From NCBI GenBank assembly GCA_030639105.1, contig DAOWDI010000284.1, positions 1 to 10,987 of the forward strand: a stretch of 10,987 bases of DNA, in the 5' to 3' direction. The number at the start of each line of letters is the position of its first letter. Within the stretch, counting starts at the first letter, position 1. The translations under genes and the position numbers were made by a program. Origin of the DNA: Gammaproteobacteria bacterium. GTDB lineage: Bacteria; Pseudomonadota; Gammaproteobacteria; Ga0077536. Below the pieces are notes generated by a model. The model saw only the letters and a program-made list of their open reading frames with translations. It made no database searches and was not told the DNA's origin. Positions 1-5,968 of the stretch are shown here, piece by piece.

Positions 1-418
1 CGCGCCGGTACAACCCGTCTACCGCCATTTCATGGCGTTGTTGCGCTTCGTGAAGCACCCGCCAGGCCGAGCTGAGCATGACGAAGCCGATCACGATCAG
101 GATATTGCTGAGTATGTGCAACGGGTCGAAATGCGCATTGATGTCCCAGCCGAACAGCGTATTCCATAGATGCCCGGCCTCATGCGCGAAGATGTTGGTA
201 TCGGGCAATTTTGACTGTAACCAACCGGATAAGAGATAGATTGTCAGCGGAAATCCGTACATCTCCGTGAACAGTGCGACGATAAATGCCGAGTAAATGC
301 CGAGACTGCGCCAATCCGATTGCGACTGCGGTTTCGTGAAGCTGAACGCAAAAAAGATGAACACCGCCGAATTGATGATTACCAAAGACCAGAGACCGTA
401 ACCACTTTCGCCGTGCAT
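1..418 (-). CDS. Isoprenylcysteine carboxyl-methyltransferase-like membrane protein (CzcN-like), C-terminus cut off
   Basis: Reading down from the ATG at 416-418 gives an open frame of 139 codons that runs off the window edge, so only the N-terminal part is visible. The start is well supported: a GGGGAGGAG ribosome site lies 5-10 bases upstream and the previous stop codon is only 2 bases away. The visible part has hydrophobic segments at about residues 9-25, 39-62 and 100-117. Its motifs MYGFPLTIYLLSGWLQ and DPLHILSNILIVIGF are ones I recognise from the membrane methyltransferase family protein (ICMT fold) common in metal-resistance islands; CzcN of the czc cluster belongs to this broad family. 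The S-adenosylmethionine-binding RHP-Y region expected near the C-terminus lies outside the window, so catalytic competence cannot be judged. It is the last visible gene of the regulator operon, directly behind DUF2933. Substrate unknown. Confidence 0.8.
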   Translation of the reverse strand, partial: MHGESGYGLWSLVIINSAVFIFFAFSFTKPQSQSDWRSLGIYSAFIVALFTEMYGFPLTIYLLSGWLQSKLPDTNIFAHEAGHLWNTLFGWDINAHFDPLHILSNILIVIGFVMLSSAWRVLHEAQQRHEMAVDGLYRR

Positions 419-420
419 GA

Positions 421-666
421 TCACTCCTCCCCTTTCTTGTCCGTCGACGATCCGGCGCGGCCATCGTCGGATCCGTGGTGGCCGTGCCCGCGGTGCATGA
501 ATACATGCATCAGGGGGCAAATCAGCACAATCACCCACGGCAAGGCTTCTATGACATGCGCACGGTGCTCCGTCCAGAGGAAGTACGACACCGCAAAAAT
601 CATGAAAATTACGGCCGCACCGTGGGGTGTGCTCCAATAATTGCCGCGTGTATTCGAATCACTCAT
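421..666 (-). CDS. DUF2933-family small membrane protein
   Basis: An 81-residue protein with the DUF2933 layout: a short polar N-terminus, a hydrophobic segment at about residues 17-31, the motif TEHRAHVIEALPW, a second hydrophobic segment ending CPLMHVFMH, then a His/Gly-rich tail (HRGHGHHG) and a charged end. The ATG at 664-666 is preferred over in-frame codons further upstream because GAGG lies 8 bases before it and family members start at this point. The role is unknown. The His- and Met-rich tail next to the membrane makes metal contact plausible, but that is inference. The gene ends 2 bases before the start of the methyltransferase-like gene, so the two are very likely translationally coupled; I know this pairing from other metal-resistance clusters. 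Confidence 0.85.
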   Translation of the reverse strand: MSDSNTRGNYWSTPHGAAVIFMIFAVSYFLWTEHRAHVIEALPWVIVLICPLMHVFMHRGHGHHGSDDGRAGSSTDKKGEE

Positions 667-686
667 GACCTTTACCTCGGCAGCGG

Positions 687-709
687 CCGGGAGCGATCGC
701 GCGCTCCGG
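687..709. repeat. Hairpin between the MerR and DUF2933 genes
   Basis: GGAGCG (690-695) and CGCTCC (702-707) are perfect inverted repeats around a 6-base loop. Flanking CCGG bases can lengthen the stem to about 8 pairs with one bulge. It lies in the 58-base gap between the regulator stop and the DUF2933 start. No T-run follows on either strand, so an intrinsic terminator is not supported; an mRNA processing or stability hairpin is possible. Confidence 0.35.
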
Positions 710-724
710 GCTGGGTTAGTACCC

Positions 725-1135
725 TCAAGGCACACGCGCCAAGGTAATTCGGGGACAACGCGATTGCGCTTTTACCGTGCAGCCGGGGGTTTCATCCCAA
801 CCATCGATCGCTCCCTGAATTGCGGCCTCCACAAGATGGAGATCGCGAATCAGTTGGCGCGTCTCTTCCGCCCGCCGTTTCAGGAGCTTGATCGTCTGGC
901 CGCAGCATGAACTTGCATCCCTATCGCCTGTCTTCAGAAAATCTTTGATTTCCTTTAATTTCAGACCGAGCCGCTTCGCGGCATGCACGAACCGGACGGT
1001 ATCGACATCGCGCGGCGCAAACTGTCTGTAACCATTGTCCTCCCGGGCAGCGGCTTCGATGAGTCCGATCCGGTTGTAAAACCGGATCGTGTCTGTCGAC
1101 ACCTCGGCAGCTTTGGCTAATTCGTTCACTAACAT
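725..1135 (-). CDS. MerR-family metal-responsive transcriptional regulator
   Basis: A 136-residue MerR-family regulator, of normal length for the metal-sensing branch. Residues 2-22 form the N-terminal helix-turn-helix (ending STDTIRFYNRIGLI), NGYRQF at 34-39 is the typical wing, and residues about 75-112 form the dimerisation helix. Candidate metal ligands are C77 and C78 at the start of that helix and C119 and C127 in the C-terminal loop. Such proteins bind a dyad between over-spaced -35 and -10 boxes and untwist the promoter when metal binds. Two promoters of that kind occur in this window (1878-1909 and 8965-8996). The ATG at 1133-1135 has AAGGAG 8 bases upstream; a longer frame reaching 1198 has no such support. 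It lies behind the His-rich gene and ahead of DUF2933. The metal specificity is unclear: C77/C78 suggests a divalent-ion sensor, while the 8-residue C119-C127 spacing resembles CueR. Confidence 0.93.
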   Translation of the reverse strand: MLVNELAKAAEVSTDTIRFYNRIGLIEAAAREDNGYRQFAPRDVDTVRFVHAAKRLGLKLKEIKDFLKTGDRDASSCCGQTIKLLKRRAEETRQLIRDLHLVEAAIQGAIDGWDETPGCTVKAQSRCPRITLARVP

Positions 1136-1174
1136 CGTCACTCTCCTTACAAAGAACCATGGATGCGGCCCTGT

Positions 1175-1198
1175 GTGTCGATCGGGCTTTCGCGACAC
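1175..1198. repeat. Inverted repeat upstream of the MerR gene
   Basis: GTGTCG (1175-1180) and CGACAC (1193-1198) are a perfect 6-base inverted repeat with a 12-base spacer, between the stop of the His-rich gene and the regulator start. The half-site GTGTCGC on the minus strand also occurs in the candidate promoter ahead of the pump operon (8965-8996). No convincing -35/-10 pair surrounds it, so it may be an operator half-site pair, an mRNA hairpin or chance. Confidence 0.35.
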
Positions 1199-1228
1199 GC
1201 GGGGGCGTAAACGGCAAGGAGCGAGTGT

Positions 1229-1666
1229 CTATAAACGCAGACGACGGGTTGTCAGGTAGACGGGTGAAAAATTCGTGAGGGTATCGCTGAAACAGTTGCC
1301 GCGGATCGCGGCAGCCGTATTTCCAGTGCGGACCGCATTGTCCGATGAGCGGAGGCAGGACATTCGTTGTTCATCGTCATCCGACGGATTCGGCGCCGGG
1401 GAGGCGATTACTGGTGTATCGTGGAATGAATCTATGCCCTGGCAATGGGAATGCCTGGACCCTCGTTGCTCATCTATCGATGAGGACGCCGCACCGTGAT
1501 CGTGGTTCCCCGTTGTTTGGTCGTGACGTAGCGTTTCCTCCGGTGCGCCGGATGCGGCTTTAGCAGCCGTTGCGGCCGGCACGTGATCATGCGGTACCGC
1601 CGCGATGATTTCGCAACACGGCTGTAAGATCCCGAGCACTAATGCGGCCGTCCAGTAGGTCAGCAA
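1229..1666 (-). CDS. His-rich exported hypothetical protein of metal-resistance operons; start codon uncertain
   Basis: The frame encodes about 145 residues from TTG (1664-1666) to the TAG at 1229-1231. A hydrophobic segment, LLLTYWTAALVLGILQ, is followed by PCCEIIAA, a signal-peptide-like start. Then comes a low-complexity His/Ala/Ser-rich region with HDH, NHDHG and RHSHC clusters and a conserved-looking ending PVYLTTRRLRL. I recognise this architecture (leader, CC, His clusters, YL-T-R-R end) from unnamed proteins in copper and other metal operons, and it fits a periplasmic metal-binding role, though no function is proven. The reading frame stays open up to a stop at 1724-1726 without any ATG or GTG. 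The stretch before the TTG encodes ERRKRRGW, an ideal basic leader for the signal peptide, so translation probably begins further up, perhaps at ATC (1715-1717) or ATT (1721-1723). Otherwise the original start has been lost. The TTG has no good ribosome site. Confidence 0.6.
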   Translation of the reverse strand: MLTYWTAALVLGILQPCCEIIAAVPHDHVPAATAAKAASGAPEETLRHDQTTGNHDHGAASSSIDEQRGSRHSHCQGIDSFHDTPVIASPAPNPSDDDEQRMSCLRSSDNAVRTGNTAAAIRGNCFSDTLTNFSPVYLTTRRLRL

Positions 1667-1751
1667 TAACCAGCCCCGCCGTTTGCGGCGTTCAAATTGG
1701 GAATTGTGGCTCGTGATAAAAATTTACTGTGCCTAGGCGAGAATTACGTAT

Positions 1752-1812
1752 TTGAGTTGACCTCAATCATGGTTCTCAAAACAACCATGAGATTTCTCAA
1801 CCACGGTTCGAA
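1752..1812. repeat. Cluster of overlapping short palindromes (operator-like or leader-RNA hairpins)
   Basis: Five inverted repeats sit almost end to end: TTGAG/CTCAA (1752-1756, 1762-1766); TCATGGTT/AACCATGA (1767-1774, 1783-1790), a perfect 8-base arm with an 8-base loop; TGAGA/TCTCA (1788-1792, 1795-1799); AACC/GGTT (1799-1802, 1805-1808); and TTCGAA (1807-1812). TTCTCAA also recurs exactly 21 bases apart (1773-1779 and 1794-1800), two turns of the helix. The cluster lies downstream of the promoter at 1878-1909 and upstream of the His-rich gene, so it would be in the transcribed leader. It could be a binding site for dimeric repressors or a set of competing RNA stems. Confidence 0.6.
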
Positions 1813-1877
1813 TCGGCGCGATTTGCATTGAAATGCTCGCGGCGCTAAACGGCAGAGGCGAGGCCCATTTAACCGTA

Positions 1878-1909
1878 AGTATAGAACACTAGTCCGACTT
1901 TCAGGTCAA
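1878..1909 (-). promoter_or_regulatory. MerR-type promoter for the His-rich/merR/DUF2933 operon
   Basis: On the minus strand a TTGACC -35 box (1904-1909) and a TATACT -10 box (1878-1883) are separated by 20 bases, longer than the usual 17 but typical of MerR-family-activated promoters (19-20). The dyad AGTC-C-GACT (1891-1899) sits in the spacer where MerR dimers bind. Transcription would run toward the His-rich gene and the regulator, giving autoregulation, with a leader of roughly 150-200 bases. Sigma-70 boxes, spacing and context agree well; which regulator binds is inferred. Confidence 0.75.
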
Positions 1910-1974
1910 GCCCCCTTTCTTATCTATGGGTGACTCCCGCCAAAGGTCGCATGCCATATCGTTGGTGCACGACT

Positions 1975-1995
1975 CGGCGCAGACGGCGAGCGCCG
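1975..1995. repeat. Hairpin downstream of the lycopene-cyclase-like gene
   Basis: CGGCGC (1975-1980) and GCGCCG (1990-1995) form a 6-base GC-only stem with a 9-base loop, about 30 bases after the stop codon at 2025-2027. No T-run follows on the minus strand, so this is at best a weak or factor-dependent end of the pump operon transcript. Confidence 0.35.
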
Positions 1996-2024
1996 CTGAT
2001 CGAACGGGGATGGCGTTGGCGCTC

Positions 2025-2738
2025 CTAGCGCTGTCCGATGACGGGACGCCGCCAGGTAAAATGTGCGTATACGCCAGCCCAATACATCCCGAACGTCCAC
2101 GCAAAAGCCAATTCTTCGATGGGTTTATCCGACACCGTGTAGCCGCTGAGATCGTCCATATTCCACACAGCCGCCAGATACCCGGGGGACAACCACTCGA
2201 GCCCTTCCAGAAAAATCCAATAGTACGCAAGGAACACCAACCCGCCAATCCACGTCGTGAGCTTGAGATCCGGTCGACATAATACACACGCGAGGGCGCC
2301 GACCGCCATCGCGGCGATCCCAGGATAAATGGGGTTCCAGTCAATCAACCATAGGATGGGGAATGCGACGAATGGGGATCCGAACGCCATGACGTGGTGG
2401 CGGTGTAACGGGAGGCGGCGATACTCGTCATCCACGGTTTCGAGCGTGGTACCCGTAAGCATATTATATAAAACGGATCCCACCCCGCCGATGCCGAAAC
2501 AGAAGATCAGGCTTTCAATGTCGAACCCGGTCGTCAATGCCAGGTCGAAAAGGCTCGGCGGCGACCAATACTCTGGTACGAACAACGGCTCCGTTAAGCC
2601 GAACGGGGTCGTGAAAATACTGCTCCAGAGCATGGCCTTTCGAAACCCTGGATAGATCACGAAGAACATCAACCACGGCACGAGAAATGCGATTGACCAG
2701 ACGAACCAGACATATTGCTCGGCTACCATAGCAACCAA
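2025..2738 (-). CDS. Lycopene-cyclase-domain (CarR/CrtYcd-like) integral membrane protein
   Basis: An almost wholly hydrophobic protein of about 237 residues with around seven membrane segments. It contains the pattern EPLFVPEYWSPPSLF and two matching acidic motifs, DIESLIF (70-76 counted from the ATG) and PIEELAF (203-209), each followed by a membrane helix. This two-repeat layout is that of the lycopene cyclase domain family (the CrtYc/CrtYd or CarR fold), whose true enzymes cyclise lycopene ends; the PxEE motif is the family signature as I know it. No phytoene synthase or desaturase is visible, and the gene sits 13 bases behind cusA, so a carotenoid role is doubtful. It may be a membrane accessory of metal efflux. 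The TTG at 2736-2738 is preferred as start because AGGAG lies 5 bases upstream; the ATG at 2727-2729 would leave a 14-base gap. Confidence 0.8.
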   Translation of the reverse strand: MVAMVAEQYVWFVWSIAFLVPWLMFFVIYPGFRKAMLWSSIFTTPFGLTEPLFVPEYWSPPSLFDLALTTGFDIESLIFCFGIGGVGSVLYNMLTGTTLETVDDEYRRLPLHRHHVMAFGSPFVAFPILWLIDWNPIYPGIAAMAVGALACVLCRPDLKLTTWIGGLVFLAYYWIFLEGLEWLSPGYLAAVWNMDDLSGYTVSDKPIEELAFAWTFGMYWAGVYAHFTWRRPVIGQR

Positions 2739-2751
2739 GGATACTCCTGTT

Positions 2752-5700
2752 CTACGAGGCCCGGCGATGCTCCCAGAATTGCAGCACCAGGCCATAAATG
2801 ACCGGGAGTACGACCAGGCTCAATATTGCGACCGTGATCATTCCTCCGATCATTGGCGCGGCGATCCGCTGCATCACTTCCGACCCCGTGCCGCTTCCCC
2901 ACATGATCGGAATGAGCCCGGCGACGGTTGTGGTCGCGGTCCTGACGATGGGCCGCACTCGCTCGGAGGCCCCGATGAATACCGCCTCCATGATGTCCTC
3001 GCGCCCCAACCGGGGCGGCGTCACCTCTTCATCCGCACCTCCCTCTTCGGGATCATGTTCCGAATTGCCGATTCGAGCTCGTCTCTTATCAAGCTCATGA
3101 TCAATGAATGTCAGCACCAATACCCCGGTCTCCGCGGCGACACCCGCGAGCGCTATGAATCCTACCGCCACCGCGACCGATATATTAAACCCCAGCCAAT
3201 AAAGGAACCAGAACCCGCCGATCAAACCAAACGGAATCGACAACATTACGATGAGCGGTTCGACTACGTTCTTGAAATTAAAGTACAGCAACAGAAAGAT
3301 CATTAACAAGGTCATTGGCATGACGATACGCAGGCGTTTCGCGGCGCGTTCCATATATTCGTATTGACCCGACCACGAAACCGTGTAACCGGCTGGGATC
3401 TCTACTTGCGCCGCAAGCACGGCTTTCGCCTTCGTCACGAAACCGCCGATATCGGACGTGTTGATGTCGACATATATCCACGCATTCGGGCGGGAATCTT
3501 CCGTTTTGATCGCCGGCGGCCCGCGACGCAGTTGCAGATCCGAGACCAGGGATAATGGGATCTGCGCGCCGGTCGGCGTTGGGATAAGTGTCCGTTTCAA
3601 AGAGTCGATGTTATCGCGAAGTTCGCGCGGATAACGGACATTGACCGGATAACGCTCGAGTCCTTCGACGGTTTGGGTGACGTTCATACCACCGATGGCG
3701 CTTTGGATGACGTCCTGCACATCCCCCACTGTCAGCCCATAACGGGCCGCCTCATCGCGCTTGATGTCGAAATCGAGGTAGTAACCCCCTGCGGTCTTAT
3801 CGCCGAACGCGGAGACAGTCTCCGGCAGACCCTTCATCGCTTGTTCGATATCGGCCGCGACGTCTTGCAAGGTATTGAGATCCGGGCCGCTTACTTTCAC
3901 CCCAACGGGCGTCTTGATACCCGTCGACAGCATATCGATACGCGTCTTAATGGGCATGGTCCACGCATTTGCCAACCCGGGAAACCGTATCGCCTCATTC
4001 ATCTCGTCCATCAGCGCCTTGATCGTTTTGTTCGGGTCGGGCCACTGTTCGCGCGGCTTGAGACTAACCGTTGTTTCAATCATCGAGAGCGGCGCCGGGT
4101 CCGTCGCGGTCTCGGCCCGTCCTACTTTTCCGAATACGTGATGTACCTCCGGGAAGGTCGCCAGGATCTTATCGGTCTGCTGCAGGAGTTCCCTTGCCTT
4201 CGTGATCGAGATACCCGGATAGGTCGTCGGCATGTAAAGAATGTCCCCCTCACTCAACGGCGGCATGAATTCGCTGCCGAGTCTGCTCACCGGGTAATAA
4301 CTCGCAACTGCAAGCAGCACCGCGAACAATACCGTCGAGGATCTCCATTTCAAGGTCATCCTCAAGATGGGTGCATGTAATACGTGCAGCAACCGGTTAA
4401 CCGGGTTTTTGGATTGTGGAGGTATCTTGCCGCGAATAAAGTATCCCAGCGCAACCGGCACCAGGGTTACCGCCAATATCGCGGCCGCCGCCATCGAGTA
4501 GGTCGTCGTAAAGGCCAGGGGGGAGAATAACCGGCCCTCCTGCGCCTGCAATGTGAACACGGGCAAAAACGCCACGGCAATGATGAGCAGCGAAAAAAAC
4601 AGCGCCGGTCCAACTTCCTTGGACGCGATCCCGATGACTTCCCAGCGCCGCCGATTGCTCAGCGGACCATCTTGATCACGCGCCGCCAACTCCAGGTTCT
4701 TATGGGCGTTTTCGATCATCACGATCGCACCATCGACCATGGCGCCGATCGCGATCGCAATGCCGCCGAGCGACATGATGTTGGCGTTGATCCCCTGCCA
4801 GTTCATCACGATGAACGCCATCAGGATCCCCATCGGCAGGGTAAGGATCGCAACCAGCGCGGAACGCGCATGTAAGAGAAATGCTATACAGATCAAACTG
4901 ACGACGACGAATACCTCGATCAGCTTCTCTTTGAGGTTGTCGACCGCCCGCTCTATTAGATCGCCGCGGTCATAAACGGTGACGATCTCCACACCCTCCG
5001 GCAACCCCGTGGCTAGCTCTTTCAGCTTTTCACGAACGCGCTCGATGGTGGCCAGCGCGTTCTCGCCGTAGCGCATGATGACGACCCCCCCGGCGACCTC
5101 TCCTTCACCGTTCAATTCCGCCAGGCCGCGACGCAGCTCCGGACCCAATTGAATGTTCGCAACGTCCTTGAGTCTTATCGGCGTACCGTTCGCATCCACA
5201 CCGAGCGGGATAGAGCGCAAGTCATCCAGTGAACGTAGATAACCGAGCCCCCGAACCATGTATTCCGTCTCGGCCATTTCGACCAGACGCCCGCCCACAT
5301 CGTTATTGGAGCGTTGAATCTGGTGTATTACTTTGGATAAGGGAATGTTGTAGGCGGATAAGGCATTAGGGTCGACCTCGACCTGGTATTGTTTGACGTA
5401 ACCGCCGATCGATGCTACTTCGGCGATGCCGGGTACCGTTTGCAGCGGGTAGCGAAGATACCAATCCTGGATCGAACGTAACTGTGCCAGATCGGTGCGA
5501 CCGGTCCGATCGACCAGGGCATATTCATACACCCAGCCGACCCCCGTCGCGTCGGGGCCTAAGGCCGGAGAGACCCCCGCGGGCAGGCGCGCGCTGACGT
5601 AGTTAAGGTATTCGAGCACCCGGGAGCGAGCCCAGTACATGTCTGTTCCATCGTCAAAGATGATGTAGACGAACGACAGACCGAAAAACGAATACCCCCG

Positions 5701-5946
5701 CACGACCTTGGCGTCGGGCACCGCGAGCATCGCCGTCGTCAATGGATAGGTAACCTGGTCCTCGACCACCTGCGGCGCCTGGCCGGGAAATTCAGTGAAT
5801 ATGATCACCTGAACATCCGACAGGTCCGGGATCGCATCGAGCGGTGTATTCTTCAATGCCCACAAACCGGCTGCGACAACGAGCGCCGCGAATATCAGCA
5901 CCTGAAACCTATTCTTGAGCGACGCCTCGATGATCCGTTCGATCAT
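2752..5946 (-). CDS. cusA: CusA-like HME-RND heavy-metal efflux transporter
   Basis: A 1064-residue inner-membrane RND antiporter of the heavy-metal branch, slightly longer than E. coli CusA (1047). It takes metal from the periplasm and passes it to the adaptor and outer-membrane channel, driven by protons. The family signature in TM4 reads GAMVDGAIVMIENAHKNLE, with D405 as the proton-relay aspartate. The three methionines of the CusA copper/silver site are all present: M572 (LYMPTT), M622 (APLSMIETT) and M672 (RIDMLSTG), almost exactly at E. coli positions. M391, M403 and M410 also match the intramembrane Met path. This favours Cu(I)/Ag(I) over Zn/Co/Cd. Residues about 951-985 form an acidic loop (EHDPEEGGADEE) longer than in E. 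coli. The ATG at 5944-5946 has GGGGAGAG just upstream and lies 22 bases after the cusB stop. Confidence 0.97.
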   Translation of the reverse strand: MIERIIEASLKNRFQVLIFAALVVAAGLWALKNTPLDAIPDLSDVQVIIFTEFPGQAPQVVEDQVTYPLTTAMLAVPDAKVVRGYSFFGLSFVYIIFDDGTDMYWARSRVLEYLNYVSARLPAGVSPALGPDATGVGWVYEYALVDRTGRTDLAQLRSIQDWYLRYPLQTVPGIAEVASIGGYVKQYQVEVDPNALSAYNIPLSKVIHQIQRSNNDVGGRLVEMAETEYMVRGLGYLRSLDDLRSIPLGVDANGTPIRLKDVANIQLGPELRRGLAELNGEGEVAGGVVIMRYGENALATIERVREKLKELATGLPEGVEIVTVYDRGDLIERAVDNLKEKLIEVFVVVSLICIAFLLHARSALVAILTLPMGILMAFIVMNWQGINANIMSLGGIAIAIGAMVDGAIVMIENAHKNLELAARDQDGPLSNRRRWEVIGIASKEVGPALFFSLLIIAVAFLPVFTLQAQEGRLFSPLAFTTTYSMAAAAILAVTLVPVALGYFIRGKIPPQSKNPVNRLLHVLHAPILRMTLKWRSSTVLFAVLLAVASYYPVSRLGSEFMPPLSEGDILYMPTTYPGISITKARELLQQTDKILATFPEVHHVFGKVGRAETATDPAPLSMIETTVSLKPREQWPDPNKTIKALMDEMNEAIRFPGLANAWTMPIKTRIDMLSTGIKTPVGVKVSGPDLNTLQDVAADIEQAMKGLPETVSAFGDKTAGGYYLDFDIKRDEAARYGLTVGDVQDVIQSAIGGMNVTQTVEGLERYPVNVRYPRELRDNIDSLKRTLIPTPTGAQIPLSLVSDLQLRRGPPAIKTEDSRPNAWIYVDINTSDIGGFVTKAKAVLAAQVEIPAGYTVSWSGQYEYMERAAKRLRIVMPMTLLMIFLLLYFNFKNVVEPLIVMLSIPFGLIGGFWFLYWLGFNISVAVAVGFIALAGVAAETGVLVLTFIDHELDKRRARIGNSEHDPEEGGADEEVTPPRLGREDIMEAVFIGASERVRPIVRTATTTVAGLIPIMWGSGTGSEVMQRIAAPMIGGMITVAILSLVVLPVIYGLVLQFWEHRRAS

Positions 5947-5968
5947 TCGACTCTCCCCGCGGATTGCC

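Larger units (their letters stand above)
1667..2024. other. Non-coding segment between the pump operon and the regulator operon
   Basis: About 360 bases separate the stop of the lycopene-cyclase-like gene from the His-rich gene. The segment holds a hairpin (1975-1995), a MerR-type promoter (1878-1909) and a palindrome cluster (1752-1812). The only leader ORF I see is 21 codons (1763-1828, minus strand) with no ribosome site. Frames that appear open across 1901-2344 are shadows of the gene at 2025-2738. Confidence 0.7.

Noticed and set aside
1805..1814. GGTTCGAATC, which looks like a tRNA T-loop and could mark an integration site
   Set aside because: The flanking bases do not form a T-stem (CACGG does not pair with the bases after the loop) and no anticodon or acceptor arm is found on either side.
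1763..1828. 21-codon leader ORF upstream of the His-rich gene
   Set aside because: ATG without a ribosome site, no run of regulatory codons, and it only overlaps the palindrome cluster.
1975..1995. Intrinsic terminator at the end of the pump operon
   Set aside because: The stem is GC-rich but lacks a T-run on the minus strand; kept only as a hairpin.
3673..4380. Plus-strand open frame of 235 codons
   Set aside because: Lies entirely antisense inside cusA, whose motifs are intact; it is a shadow of the codon pattern of the real gene.
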